Positions 1 through 6,650 are shown, counted from the first letter of the stretch. The stretch is DNA of 7,134 nt from a bacterium (GCA_030619425.1 JAUXBJ010000080.1:1-7134); one strand, 5' to 3'. Notes: generated by a model not told the origin, from the letters alone. Made by a program: numbers and translations.

Positions 1-237
1 ATCTCTGAGGAGCAAATAGGCAAGATATTTGATCCATTCTTTACCACCAAAGATGTCGGCAAGGGTACCGGGCTGGGTCTCAGCGTGAGCCATGATATCA
101 TTAAGGGCCACGGCGGAAGAATCGAGGTCCGGAGTGAAGTCGGACAAGGAGCCGAATTCATCGTGTCTTTGCCGATAAAGCCAAGTATGGCGGCAACCGA
201 TGAGGCGCCGGTGACAAGTGAGGATTGCATAGCATGA
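1..237 (+). CDS. Histidine kinase, C-terminal fragment (5' end outside window)
   Basis: The window opens inside the ATP-binding (HATPase_c) domain of a sensor histidine kinase. Seen: an open frame from base 1 to TGA at 235-237, giving 78 residues. It carries the F box ([10 protein letters not shown]) and the G2 box (GKGTGLGL), then the usual final strand ending in FIVSLP and a short tail of about 18 residues rich in Ala, Glu and Pro. This part of the family holds the ATP lid and passes phosphate to the upstream His; the H, N and G1 boxes and any sensor domain lie off the window. It matches the C-terminus of the next kinase at 41 of 59 aligned residues, and bases 52-84 match 1617-1649 at 30 of 33, so the two kinases are paralogues. 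Its stop overlaps the next start as ATGA, which suggests coupled translation. Kinase identity is secure; the signal sensed is unknown. Confidence 0.93.
   Translation: MSEEQIGKIFDPFFTTKDVGKGTGLGLSVSHDIIKGHGGRIEVRSEVGQGAEFIVSLPIKPSMAATDEAPVTSEDCIA
218..223 (+). promoter_or_regulatory. Ribosome binding site that decides the kinase start
   Basis: GTGAGG lies 10 bases before ATG 234 and inside the end of the upstream kinase gene. It ends one base before the alternative TTG at 225, too close to serve that codon. The ATGA overlap that follows fits translational coupling. Confidence 0.55.
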
Positions 238-1763
238 GTTCGGAAACTGCGACAAGTGCTATTGACGATCCGCGTCTGTTCAGAGCCTTGCTGGACGAAA
301 CTAACGATGCTATTTATATCATCGATCCCGAGACTGGGAAGTTTTTGGATGCAAACAAGTGCGCCTGGCAATGCCTTGGTTGTTCTCGAACAGAGCTACT
401 GAATATGGGTGTCTCTGACATAGCGCCGGATTTCACTAGTCCGGAGTGCCTTGTTAAGTACGTGCAAGAATTGAAAAACCACAGCCCAATCACTCTTGAA
501 AGTGTGCACGAACGCAAAGATGGGACGACCTTCCCTGTGGAGGTCAGAATGAGTCTTACTGAACTCGACCGGAAAGAGTTTCTAATCGCCATCGTCAGGG
601 ACATCACAGAACGTCAACGCACCGAACAACAATTTCAGCAGACGGTTTCCCAGTATATGGCGATGTTGGATACGGTGCCCGCAATGGTCTATTTGAAGGA
701 TATCGATCATCGATACGTAGCGGTCAATAAGGCGTTCTGCGACACCATCGGGAAGACCTCCGGTGAGATTATCGGCAAGACTGATTATGGTATTCTGCCG
801 AGGGACGTTGCTAAGGAGTACCACGAAGCCGACGAGGCTGTGATGGATGGAGATAGTCGAGCGGACAACCACGAAAAGCAGATCCGGAACGATAATGGTG
901 ACGATATGTGGGTCTGCACCACAAAGGTACCCATGCATAACAGCCAGGGTTTGGTGAATGGGGTGGTTGGTCTCGTTCAGGATGTTAGCGATATCCACCG
1001 AAGTCGGGATCAACTCGTTCAATCGGACAAGCTTGCGGCCATTGGCACGCTGGCGGCCGGAGTGGCTCACGAAATCAACAATCCCATCGGTTTCATCAAC
1101 TCCAATCTCAACACCATGCAAAAGTACTTGCGACGGATAATCAAACACATTGAAAGCCTGCTCTGTAATGACACCCTGAACGAGGAAATGAAGGACATTA
1201 CAAGTGATTTCGGCGAGGCTATCGAGGAGTCTATCGAGGGCGCCGGGCGTATCCGGGATATCGTGGCGGACCTCAAGAGCTTCTCGCGAGTGGATAAGGC
1301 TGGAAAGGGGAATGCCAATCTCAATGACGGCATTCAAAGCACACTGAATATTGTGTGGAACGAACTGAAGTACAAGTGCAAAGTCGAGAAGGAATTCGGC
1401 GATATCCCGGACATTTACTGCATGGCAAATCAGTTGAATCAAGTATTCATGAATTTGCTTATGAACGCCGGCCATGCCATTACACATGACCAGGGACTGA
1501 TTAGGATCAAGACATGGGCCGATGATAGTAATATGTATGTGTCAATTGCAGATAACGGGACGGGGATCCCACGTGAGAACATGGGCAAACTTTTTGAGCC
1601 CTTTTTCACGACCAAGGATGTCGGCAAAGGGACCGGCCTGGGTCTCAGCCTGGCCTTTGACATCATCAAGAAGCATGGTGGACAGATCGATGTAAAGAGC
1701 GAAATCGGCCAGGGCACCGAGTTTACGATTTCGCTCCCACTCGAGGGTATAAAAGATGAGTGA
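234..1763 (+). CDS. PAS-PAS hybrid-free sensor histidine kinase, cytoplasmic
   Basis: This 509-residue sensor kinase should autophosphorylate on His and feed the receiver proteins that follow. Domains: PAS 1 at about residues 12-125, ending in the PAC-like stretch [11 protein letters not shown] 2 at about 140-255, ending [10 protein letters not shown]; HisKA at about 262-330 with the H box VAHEINNP, phosphoacceptor His279; HATPase_c at about 400-505 with the N box ([10 protein letters not shown], Asn407 and Asn411), G1 (DNGTGIP from Asp440), F box (LFEPFFTT from Leu453) and G2 (GTGLGL from 466). No signal peptide or membrane segment is visible, so it is probably cytoplasmic and senses a small ligand, redox state or protein partner through PAS. 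There is no fused receiver. I chose ATG 234 over the in-frame TTG at 225 because GTGAGG at 218-223 is placed for ATG and nearly touches TTG. The gene overlaps the upstream kinase by ATGA and the next gene by 8 bases. The PAS ligand cannot be predicted. Confidence 0.95.
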   Translation: MSSETATSAIDDPRLFRALLDETNDAIYIIDPETGKFLDANKCAWQCLGCSRTELLNMGVSDIAPDFTSPECLVKYVQELKNHSPITLESVHERKDGTTFPVEVRMSLTELDRKEFLIAIVRDITERQRTEQQFQQTVSQYMAMLDTVPAMVYLKDIDHRYVAVNKAFCDTIGKTSGEIIGKTDYGILPRDVAKEYHEADEAVMDGDSRADNHEKQIRNDNGDDMWVCTTKVPMHNSQGLVNGVVGLVQDVSDIHRSRDQLVQSDKLAAIGTLAAGVAHEINNPIGFINSNLNTMQKYLRRIIKHIESLLCNDTLNEEMKDITSDFGEAIEESIEGAGRIRDIVADLKSFSRVDKAGKGNANLNDGIQSTLNIVWNELKYKCKVEKEFGDIPDIYCMANQLNQVFMNLLMNAGHAITHDQGLIRIKTWADDSNMYVSIADNGTGIPRENMGKLFEPFFTTKDVGKGTGLGLSLAFDIIKKHGGQIDVKSEIGQGTEFTISLPLEGIKDE

Positions 1764-2628
1764 CGATCGTCAGACCTTACTCATTGTCGACGACGAAAGC
1801 AATGTACTGAGATCCCTCAAGCGACTTCTGTTTGAGACAGACTATCGCATCCTGACTGCCGAGTCAGGCGATGAGGGACTGAAGATGTTCGAGAACGAGT
1901 CTTCAATACAGCTTGTTATCTCCGACTACCGAATGCCGGAAATGAACGGGGTCGAGTTCTTGAAGCGTGTGAAAGAGCTTTACCCCGACACTATCAGGAT
2001 TATTCTCAGTGGCTATGCTGATGTAATAGCCATCGTAGAGGCTATCAACGACGGCGAGATTTACAAGTTTATATCCAAACCCTGGAATGATCAGGATCTC
2101 CTGACGACAGTCATGCGAGCATTCGAGCAATACAACCTGGTGCAGGAGAACCGGCACCTCAATGAGGAACTGGTTAGGCGAAACAAAGACCTGGAAGATG
2201 TCGCACATGAACTGGAGAGCAAGGTTCAAGAGCGAACCAAGGATCTACAAATGAAGAACCGCGCGCTCGCTATTGCCCACCGCATTTTGGATCTCTTGCC
2301 GGCGGGTGCGGTGGGGATAGACCCGGATGCGACTATCGTTTATTCAAACGAGATGGCGCGTCAGTTTTTGGGGGCTGGTCGGCTTAGTCTTCAGCAGCCG
2401 GCAGACCGTGTTTTCGAGGTCGACGTTTTTCGGAAGATCATGGAAACGGTTTCATCGATGAAGACATACACGGGGACGATTCACGGCAAAGATGACTACA
2501 AGCTGATCGCCAGGCCACTACCGGATGGGGGTGGTGTGATCTGTCTGTTGGTGGATGAAACCGGCTCGGGACTCACGACCGAACTTTCGACGGTTGAAGC
2601 CGAGGAACGCGGAGCGAAAGATGTCTGA
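1756..2628 (+). CDS. Response regulator: receiver, coiled coil, PAS-like domain
   Basis: This 290-residue protein starts with a complete receiver domain (about residues 6-122). Seen: acidic pair Asp12-Asp13, phosphoacceptor Asp57 in ISDYRMP, switch residue Ser85 in IILSGYAD, and Lys108 in SKPWN. A heptad-like stretch at about 125-175 containing LESKVQERT forms a signalling coiled coil, and residues about 176-272 resemble a PAS domain (LDLLPAGAVGIDPDATIVYSN, then a final strand GGVICLLVDE). No DNA-binding, GGDEF, EAL, HD-GYP or kinase motif is present. The likely role, an inference, is a phosphorylation-dependent adaptor whose PAS part binds a ligand or another protein. Its receiver plus coiled coil resembles that of the HD-GYP protein downstream. 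ATG 1756 is supported by GAGGG at 1743-1747. It overlaps the kinase by 8 bases and the next gene by 8 bases. Receiver assignment is firm; the PAS assignment is weaker. Confidence 0.92.
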   Translation: MSDDRQTLLIVDDESNVLRSLKRLLFETDYRILTAESGDEGLKMFENESSIQLVISDYRMPEMNGVEFLKRVKELYPDTIRIILSGYADVIAIVEAINDGEIYKFISKPWNDQDLLTTVMRAFEQYNLVQENRHLNEELVRRNKDLEDVAHELESKVQERTKDLQMKNRALAIAHRILDLLPAGAVGIDPDATIVYSNEMARQFLGAGRLSLQQPADRVFEVDVFRKIMETVSSMKTYTGTIHGKDDYKLIARPLPDGGGVICLLVDETGSGLTTELSTVEAEERGAKDV

Positions 2629-3109
2629 AAATAGCGGACATGTGATCATGCTGGTTGATGATGACGAGCAGGTGCTGAGGGCACTGCGGAGGGATTTGCG
2701 TGAGCTCGGCGGCGAGTTAATAACCTTTACAGATGCTCACGAGGCGCTGAAGGTGTTAAGGGAACGGCCTATAAGCTTGGTAATTTCCGATGAAAAGATG
2801 CCCGGGCTGAGCGGCTGGCAGTTTCTCTCATTAGCCCGACAGATTGCACCCGCAACCATCCGGGTAATGCTGACTGCGTACGCAGACCTCGAAGCATTTG
2901 ATATGGCCATTCAGCGCGCCCGGATTGCCAAGCTTTTCATAAAACCGTGGGATTCCGAGGTTCTGTCAGAGTCGGTTCGCCACCTTCTGACGACTTACGT
3001 TAAGCCGGATGGCGACGCAGGTCAAAATGAGAATTATACAACGACTGCTGAGGCCGGAAAGAGCAAAGCTGTAGAAATCAGGAACGGTGTTAAGACCGAC
3101 GGCATATGA
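2621..3109 (+). CDS. Single-domain response regulator with disordered tail
   Basis: A 162-residue stand-alone receiver protein. Seen: acidic residues Asp13-Asp15, phosphoacceptor Asp57 in ISDEKMP, Thr85 in VMLTAYAD, Lys108 in IKPWD. The receiver ends near residue 125. The remaining 37 or so residues are polar, rich in Gly, Thr, Lys and Glu, with no recognisable domain, so they are probably a flexible tail. Like CheY-type proteins, it should act through protein contacts or by taking phosphate from the kinase; which of these is not shown. The frame is open further upstream to an ATG at 2555, but ATG 2621 is preferred: GGAG at 2611-2614 lies 6 bases before it, the N-terminus MSEN matches that of the HD-GYP protein, and the overlap with the upstream gene shrinks to 8 bases. 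It stands 32 bases before the next start. Confidence 0.9.
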   Translation: MSENSGHVIMLVDDDEQVLRALRRDLRELGGELITFTDAHEALKVLRERPISLVISDEKMPGLSGWQFLSLARQIAPATIRVMLTAYADLEAFDMAIQRARIAKLFIKPWDSEVLSESVRHLLTTYVKPDGDAGQNENYTTTAEAGKSKAVEIRNGVKTDGI

Positions 3110-3132
3110 CACCGCCTGGTCCGGGAAATCGT

Positions 3133-3136
3133 GGAG
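3133..3136 (+). promoter_or_regulatory. Ribosome binding site that decides the HD-GYP start
   Basis: GGAG lies 5 bases before ATG 3142. The alternative in-frame ATG at 3106 overlaps the preceding stop but has no purine-rich site before it, and it would add 12 Pro- and Gly-rich residues ahead of the receiver that the sister proteins lack. Confidence 0.65.
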
Positions 3137-3141
3137 TGAAC

Positions 3142-4455
3142 ATGAGTGAGAATAAGCCGACGATTCTATTGGTAGATGACGAAGACGGGATCATCGCATC
3201 CCTAAGAAGAGCCTTATCGGACTTTAACGCTACAATACTCTCGGCCAACAGCGGCCCGGAGGCGCTGACACTATTGTCTGAGCATGAGGTGGCTCTGATT
3301 ATATCCGACCAGCGTATGCCGAAGATGACGAGGGTGGAGTTCTTTCGTCAATCGCTCGAATCACAGCCCGACGCAGTGCGAATTCTTCTAACCGGTTACG
3401 CCGACATCGACGCCGTCGTGGCTGCTATCAACGATGGGGCAATTGCTTACTACTTCAACAAGCCCTGGGACAACAACCTGCTGTTGAGTCGTGTCAAGGA
3501 ATCACTGGACTTATATTCCTTAAAGTCTGAAAACCGCAACTTGTTGCAACTCACCCAAAAGCAGAACGATCAACTCAAGGAACTGAATGAGTCGCTGGAA
3601 AGTCGAGTGGCGGAGCAGACAGAGGAAATCCGTGAGAGACATCAGGAACTCGCCGATAGTTTCATGCAAACCATCAAGACCTTCTCGACCATGCTGGAAT
3701 TGCGTTGCAAAGAGGTCGGGAGCCATTCTCAGCGAGTGGGCGCCCTAATCAAGCGTCTGGCCAGAAGCCTTGATTTGCAGGGATCGGAAACGCAAGACGT
3801 CGTGGTGGCGGCATACCTGCACGACATCGGAAAGATAACAGTTCCCGACCAAATCGTTTCGAAACCGCCGGAGCAATACACGCCATCGGACCGTGAACTG
3901 CTGGCCAAACATCCCGAGGTTGGCCAGACCCTGGTGTATCAGATAAGCGGTTTTGAAGAGGTGGGCTTATTGATAAGAAATCATCACGAGAACTACGATG
4001 GAACAGGTTATCCCGATCGACTGGTGGAACAACAGATTCCGCTGGGTTCTCGATTGATTCGTGTCGCCGACTCCTTTGAACGTTTTGCTTTTGCTAACGG
4101 TTACCCCAATAAGGATACCTTAAGGGAAGCAACGGCTCACCTGGTGCGAAACTCTGGTACGAAATTCGACCCGGAACTCGTAAAGAAGTTCATTGAATGT
4201 GACGGCGCCAATGAGTTCACCTTCGAAGATATAGCCCAAAAGCAAGTGGTTAATCCGGATAGCCTCAGCGAAAATATGACAATAGCCGCCGATGTTTACA
4301 CCAAGAACGGCATGTTTCTGGTCCCGAAAGGGGCCAAGCTTTCCAAGGGAATGATAAGCCGCATCCGGAAAATCGCAAATGTTGATCCCATTCCCGATAT
4401 GATACAAGTAATAGCGGCGGCAAAGGCCACAAAGAAAGAGTCTGCCCATGTCTAA
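3142..4455 (+). CDS. Response regulator with HD-GYP phosphodiesterase domain
   Basis: This 437-residue protein is the one clear enzymatic output of the cluster; RpfG-type HD-GYP proteins hydrolyse cyclic di-GMP. The receiver (about 5-120) has Asp12-Asp13, phosphoacceptor Asp56 in ISDQRMP, Thr84 and Lys107 in NKPWD. The Gly usually found after the MP loop is Arg64 here (MTRVEFF). A coiled coil with LESRVAEQT spans about 125-170. The HD-GYP domain (about 172-350) has His195 (SHSQRV), His227-Asp228 (HDIGK), His257 (KHPEVG), His281-His282 and the full HHENYDGTGYP block (281-291), plus Asp310 in VADSFE, so an active metal site is expected. Residues about 365-437 form an added module (DVYTKNGMFLVPKGAKLS) of a kind I recall at the ends of similar regulators, function unknown. 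It lies 32 bases after the previous gene and overlaps the next by 8. Substrate specificity, cyclic di-GMP or another cyclic dinucleotide, is inferred from the family. Confidence 0.95.
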   Translation: MSENKPTILLVDDEDGIIASLRRALSDFNATILSANSGPEALTLLSEHEVALIISDQRMPKMTRVEFFRQSLESQPDAVRILLTGYADIDAVVAAINDGAIAYYFNKPWDNNLLLSRVKESLDLYSLKSENRNLLQLTQKQNDQLKELNESLESRVAEQTEEIRERHQELADSFMQTIKTFSTMLELRCKEVGSHSQRVGALIKRLARSLDLQGSETQDVVVAAYLHDIGKITVPDQIVSKPPEQYTPSDRELLAKHPEVGQTLVYQISGFEEVGLLIRNHHENYDGTGYPDRLVEQQIPLGSRLIRVADSFERFAFANGYPNKDTLREATAHLVRNSGTKFDPELVKKFIECDGANEFTFEDIAQKQVVNPDSLSENMTIAADVYTKNGMFLVPKGAKLSKGMISRIRKIANVDPIPDMIQVIAAAKATKKESAHV

Positions 4456-4954
4456 GTTTACTTTGCTCCTGGTTGACGATTCGCCGAATATCCTTAAGGC
4501 CATGGCGCGAGTGTTTCGTCCTGAAGGCTACAACCTGTTGCTGGCCGGTTCGGCAAAAGAGGCCATTGAAATCATGACCAACGAAAAGGTAGATCTAATC
4601 ATCACGGACGAGAACATGCCTGGTCTGTCGGGCACGGACCTGTTGCGGGTAGTCAGGGAGACTCATCCTTTTGTGGTGCGGTTCATGGTCACCGGGGCGG
4701 ATGATATCGAGGTGGCCAAGAATGCGATCAACAACGGCGAAATCTACCGCTTCTTTACCAAACCCTGGGATGACTTCGAGCTTCTTGTGTGTGTTAAGCA
4801 AGCTCTGGCCTATCGCATGGTACTACTTGAGAACGAGAAGCTTAAGAAAAGGATCATTGATGGCGAGGCTGCCTTGCGTGACCTCGAGCGCCAACATCCG
4901 GGGATTGCAGACAAGAGACTGTCTGAGGATGGCGCGTACATCATCGATAACTGA
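4448..4954 (+). CDS. Single-domain response regulator with helical tail
   Basis: A 168-residue receiver protein. Seen: Asp10-Asp11, phosphoacceptor Asp54 in ITDENMP, Thr82 in FMVTGADD, Lys105 in TKPWD. The AINNGEIYRFFTKPWD stretch is close to that of the receiver-PAS protein (AINDGEIYKFISKPWN), so the two receivers are probably duplicates. After the receiver, residues about 118-150 (MVLLENEKLKKRIIDGEAALRD... as far as Glu148) look like a short coiled coil that resembles a cut-down version of the signalling helix in the two larger regulators; no effector follows. It may dimerise or dock on a partner. ATG 4448 overlaps the upstream stop by 8 bases; the purine run just before it gives only a weak ribosome site, so coupled translation is likely. 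A 48-base gap with a small hairpin follows. Confidence 0.91.
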   Translation: MSKFTLLLVDDSPNILKAMARVFRPEGYNLLLAGSAKEAIEIMTNEKVDLIITDENMPGLSGTDLLRVVRETHPFVVRFMVTGADDIEVAKNAINNGEIYRFFTKPWDDFELLVCVKQALAYRMVLLENEKLKKRIIDGEAALRDLERQHPGIADKRLSEDGAYIIDN

Positions 4955-4966
4955 GTGAAAAAGGTC

Positions 4967-4984
4967 CATCGGTCACTACTGATG
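4967..4984 (+). repeat. Small inverted repeat between genes
   Basis: Bases 4967-4973 and 4978-4984 pair over 7 positions (one G-T wobble at 4971/4980) around the loop CACT at 4974-4977. No T run follows, so this is not an intrinsic terminator. It sits after the fourth plus-strand regulator and before the small protein, where it could stabilise the upstream message or mask the weak ribosome site downstream. Chance occurrence is possible at this size. Confidence 0.4.
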
Positions 4985-5002
4985 TGATTGGCGGTTGAAA
5001 AG

Positions 5003-5176
5003 ATGCAGAAAAGACAAGCGATTGCACCGAAGACGCCGGAAGAATTCGACAAGCATGTTGAGAAATACCTCTCGATGGTGTTGCACCATGAGGAGGTTCA
5101 GCAGATGGCGGAGATTGCCAAGAAGGTCTTTCGCAAGCGGCTGGGTGATTCGTCCGATACGCTAAGGAATAATTAG
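5003..5176 (+). CDS. Small protein of unknown function next to the HDOD gene
   Basis: A 57-residue protein I do not recognise. It is predicted from sequence to be mainly helical (residues about 12-46: Glu, Lys, His, Val and Leu rich), with a basic patch KKVFRKR at 40-46 and a polar tail. There is no signal peptide, membrane segment or Cys. Support for it being a gene: it fills the only sizeable gap in the plus-strand cluster, and its stop TAG at 5174-5176 abuts the next ATG. The start is uncertain. ATG 5003 has only GGCGG at 4990-4994 as a weak site; TTG 4988 is the first codon after an in-frame TGA and would give 62 residues. Given its neighbours, it may be an adaptor for the HDOD protein or a receiver; this is inference from position only. 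It could also be a spurious frame. Confidence 0.62.
   Translation: MQKRQAIAPKTPEEFDKHVEKYLSMVLHHEEVQQMAEIAKKVFRKRLGDSSDTLRNN
5164..5169 (+). promoter_or_regulatory. Ribosome binding site of the HDOD gene
   Basis: AAGGAA lies 7 bases before ATG 5177, inside the last codons of the small gene. It is one of the best-placed sites in the window, so the HDOD gene can be translated without relying on coupling. Confidence 0.65.
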
Positions 5177-6016
5177 ATGGACACCTGCAACTCAATAGCT
5201 GAAAAACTCAAGGACCTGCCGGCCATGCCGAGCGTTGTGATCAGGTTGCAGTCACTTACAAAACGAGATGATGTGGGCAGCCATGAAGTGGCGCAGATTC
5301 TGGAGAAAGACACGGCCATTGTGGCCAAGGTGCTCAAACTGGTGAATTCTCCCTTCTATGGGATTAGCCAGGGAGTATCTTCGATCGAAGAGGCAGTGGC
5401 TATTCTGGGTTTCAACGCCTTACATCAATTGGCGCTGTCGACTGCGGTGTTTCACACCTTTGCTCCCGGCGATTCGGTTCTTGACATAAATGACTTCTGG
5501 CGGCACAGTTATGGGGTCGGCACTATCACCAAGCATTTGTGTCGGGGCCAGAGTAAGGACACCCAAAACGAGGCCATGATGGGGGGACTTTTGCACGATG
5601 TAGGGAGACTTGTGTTTGCCAGCGCTGATGCTGAGAAATTCAATGCTTTCTACTATGAAAGAGCGGCCGTCACCGATATCGAGGATGAAGCCGAATTCTT
5701 TGGCAAAGATCACCAGACAGTTGGCGCCATGCTTGCAGAAAAATGGAATTTCCCGGAGAGTATTATGCACATGATAGGGAAACACCATTGTCCTGAACAG
5801 GCGCCTCAAGCTTATTCGTTGCTGGTGGGGGCAGTGTCAATGGCGGACCTGTTGTGTCACACGATGGCCATAGGTCTCAGCGCTTCGAGCTATGCTACCG
5901 ATTTCTCTTGTGCTGCCTGGCAACAACTGAATTTGGAAACCAGTGACCTTGAAGCTATTCTAACCGATGCCCTCTCGGAAATCGATGTCGCCGACCATAT
6001 CTTCAGCAGTGCCTGA
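5177..6016 (+). CDS. HDOD domain protein
   Basis: A 279-residue protein with a full HDOD domain over about residues 8-210, near the usual length for an HDOD-only protein. Seen: the N-terminal signature LPAMP (14-18), ILEKDTAIVAKVLKLVNSPF leading to the LVNSPFYG motif (55-62), and SIEEAVAILGFNALHQLALS. HD-like residues are retained: His110 (WRHSYGVG), His140-Asp141 (LLHDVGRL), His179 (DHQTVGAMLAEKW) and His203-His204. HDOD proteins are relatives of HD hydrolases; many are thought to be regulatory rather than enzymatic and are common beside two-component, chemotaxis and cyclic-di-GMP genes. The C-terminal 65 or so residues are helical and not assigned. No membrane segment is clear, so it is probably cytoplasmic. 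It is the last gene of the plus-strand cluster. Its role as a partner of the HD-GYP regulator is inferred from gene order. Confidence 0.94.
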   Translation: MDTCNSIAEKLKDLPAMPSVVIRLQSLTKRDDVGSHEVAQILEKDTAIVAKVLKLVNSPFYGISQGVSSIEEAVAILGFNALHQLALSTAVFHTFAPGDSVLDINDFWRHSYGVGTITKHLCRGQSKDTQNEAMMGGLLHDVGRLVFASADAEKFNAFYYERAAVTDIEDEAEFFGKDHQTVGAMLAEKWNFPESIMHMIGKHHCPEQAPQAYSLLVGAVSMADLLCHTMAIGLSASSYATDFSCAAWQQLNLETSDLEAILTDALSEIDVADHIFSSA

Positions 6017-6130
6017 TGGTCGGGCTTAGCAATTGGATTGGGGAGGAAGATGCGGCGCCTTTCGATGGAATCCGAAGGCCATGATGGAGGCTGCGCCTTG
6101 AGGTACCGATGGTCTCCTTCAGAACGAAAT
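6017..6130. other. Convergent spacer without a clear terminator
   Basis: These 114 bases separate the end of the HDOD gene from the end of the minus-strand regulator. No gene is seen. The best stem is 6057-6061 with 6075-6079 (GCCTT/AAGGC, loop of 13 bases) and lacks a T run on either strand, so no intrinsic terminator can be called. Termination may be Rho-dependent, or transcripts may overlap. Confidence 0.5.
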
Positions 6131-6643
6131 CTACTTGCCGGAATCCTCGTACTGAACAATACACTCTCGGATGGCCAACCGTAATTGGTCATCATCCCAC
6201 GGTTTGGTGATGAACCTCTGACAGTGCAGAATGCTATCAGCTATTTCTTCGGGTACAAAGTCGGTTTCGGTCGCACCGGTCAGCAGTATCCGCATGCAAC
6301 GCGGTTTCTTCTTTTTAACCATGGCCAGGAGATCCGCTCCAGACATGCTTGGCATGGTATAATCGCTGATAATCACGGAAAACTGATTGGTGGCTAACAG
6401 TTCCAAAGCTTCTTGAGGATTATCTGTAGAAATGATCTGGTAATTCTCGCCGGACAGCGACCTCTTAAGGGCGTTGAGGATCGATTTCTCGTCGTCCACT
6501 ATCAGGATCGCATGTTTGGTTGTTTTGTCGCTCTGGCGCCCTTCCTGTTGGGACATTGAACCATGCGAACGGTCAGGCGTTATTGCTTTCTGAACCGGAC
6601 TGAGTCCAAGTTCCAACTGTGTCTCAAGCTCATTAGAGCCCAT
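6131..6643 (-). CDS. Response regulator, receiver with N-terminal extension
   Basis: A 170-residue receiver protein transcribed towards the cluster. Residues 1-43 are a polar extension (MGSNELETQLELGLSPVQ at its start) with no known domain. The receiver follows: Asp50-Asp51, phosphoacceptor Asp94 in ISDYTMP, Thr122 in ILLTGATE, Lys147 in TKPWDDDQ. The Lys-Pro-Trp-Asp ending places it in the same receiver sub-family as its four neighbours, though it lacks their AINDGEI stretch and has ADSILHCQRF instead. No output domain is present, so it should act by protein contact or as a phosphate sink. ATG at 6643 is chosen because AGGA at 6651-6654 lies 7 bases upstream; GTG at 6658 overlaps that site, and an internal ATG at 6556 has no site and would remove most of the extension. 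Its own transcription unit may allow control separate from the main cluster. Confidence 0.91.
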   Translation of the reverse strand: MGSNELETQLELGLSPVQKAITPDRSHGSMSQQEGRQSDKTTKHAILIVDDEKSILNALKRSLSGENYQIISTDNPQEALELLATNQFSVIISDYTMPSMSGADLLAMVKKKKPRCMRILLTGATETDFVPEEIADSILHCQRFITKPWDDDQLRLAIRECIVQYEDSGK

Positions 6644-6650
6644 TACAAAT

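Noticed and set aside
582..1487. 301-codon open frame on the minus strand inside the kinase gene
   Set aside because: It lies wholly antisense to a kinase with intact H, N, G1, F and G2 boxes, and its translation shows no recognisable domain. It is a shadow frame.
2555..2620. Upstream extension of the second receiver protein to ATG 2555
   Set aside because: It would overlap the previous gene by 74 bases and add 22 residues not matching the receiver fold; ATG 2621 has a good ribosome site and a family-like N-terminus.
3106..3141. ATG 3106 as start of the HD-GYP protein, with an ATGA overlap
   Set aside because: No ribosome site precedes it, while GGAG is well placed for ATG 3142, which gives an N-terminus like the sister receivers.
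6057..6079. Intrinsic terminator between the convergent genes
   Set aside because: Stem of only 5 pairs with a long loop and no T tract on either strand.
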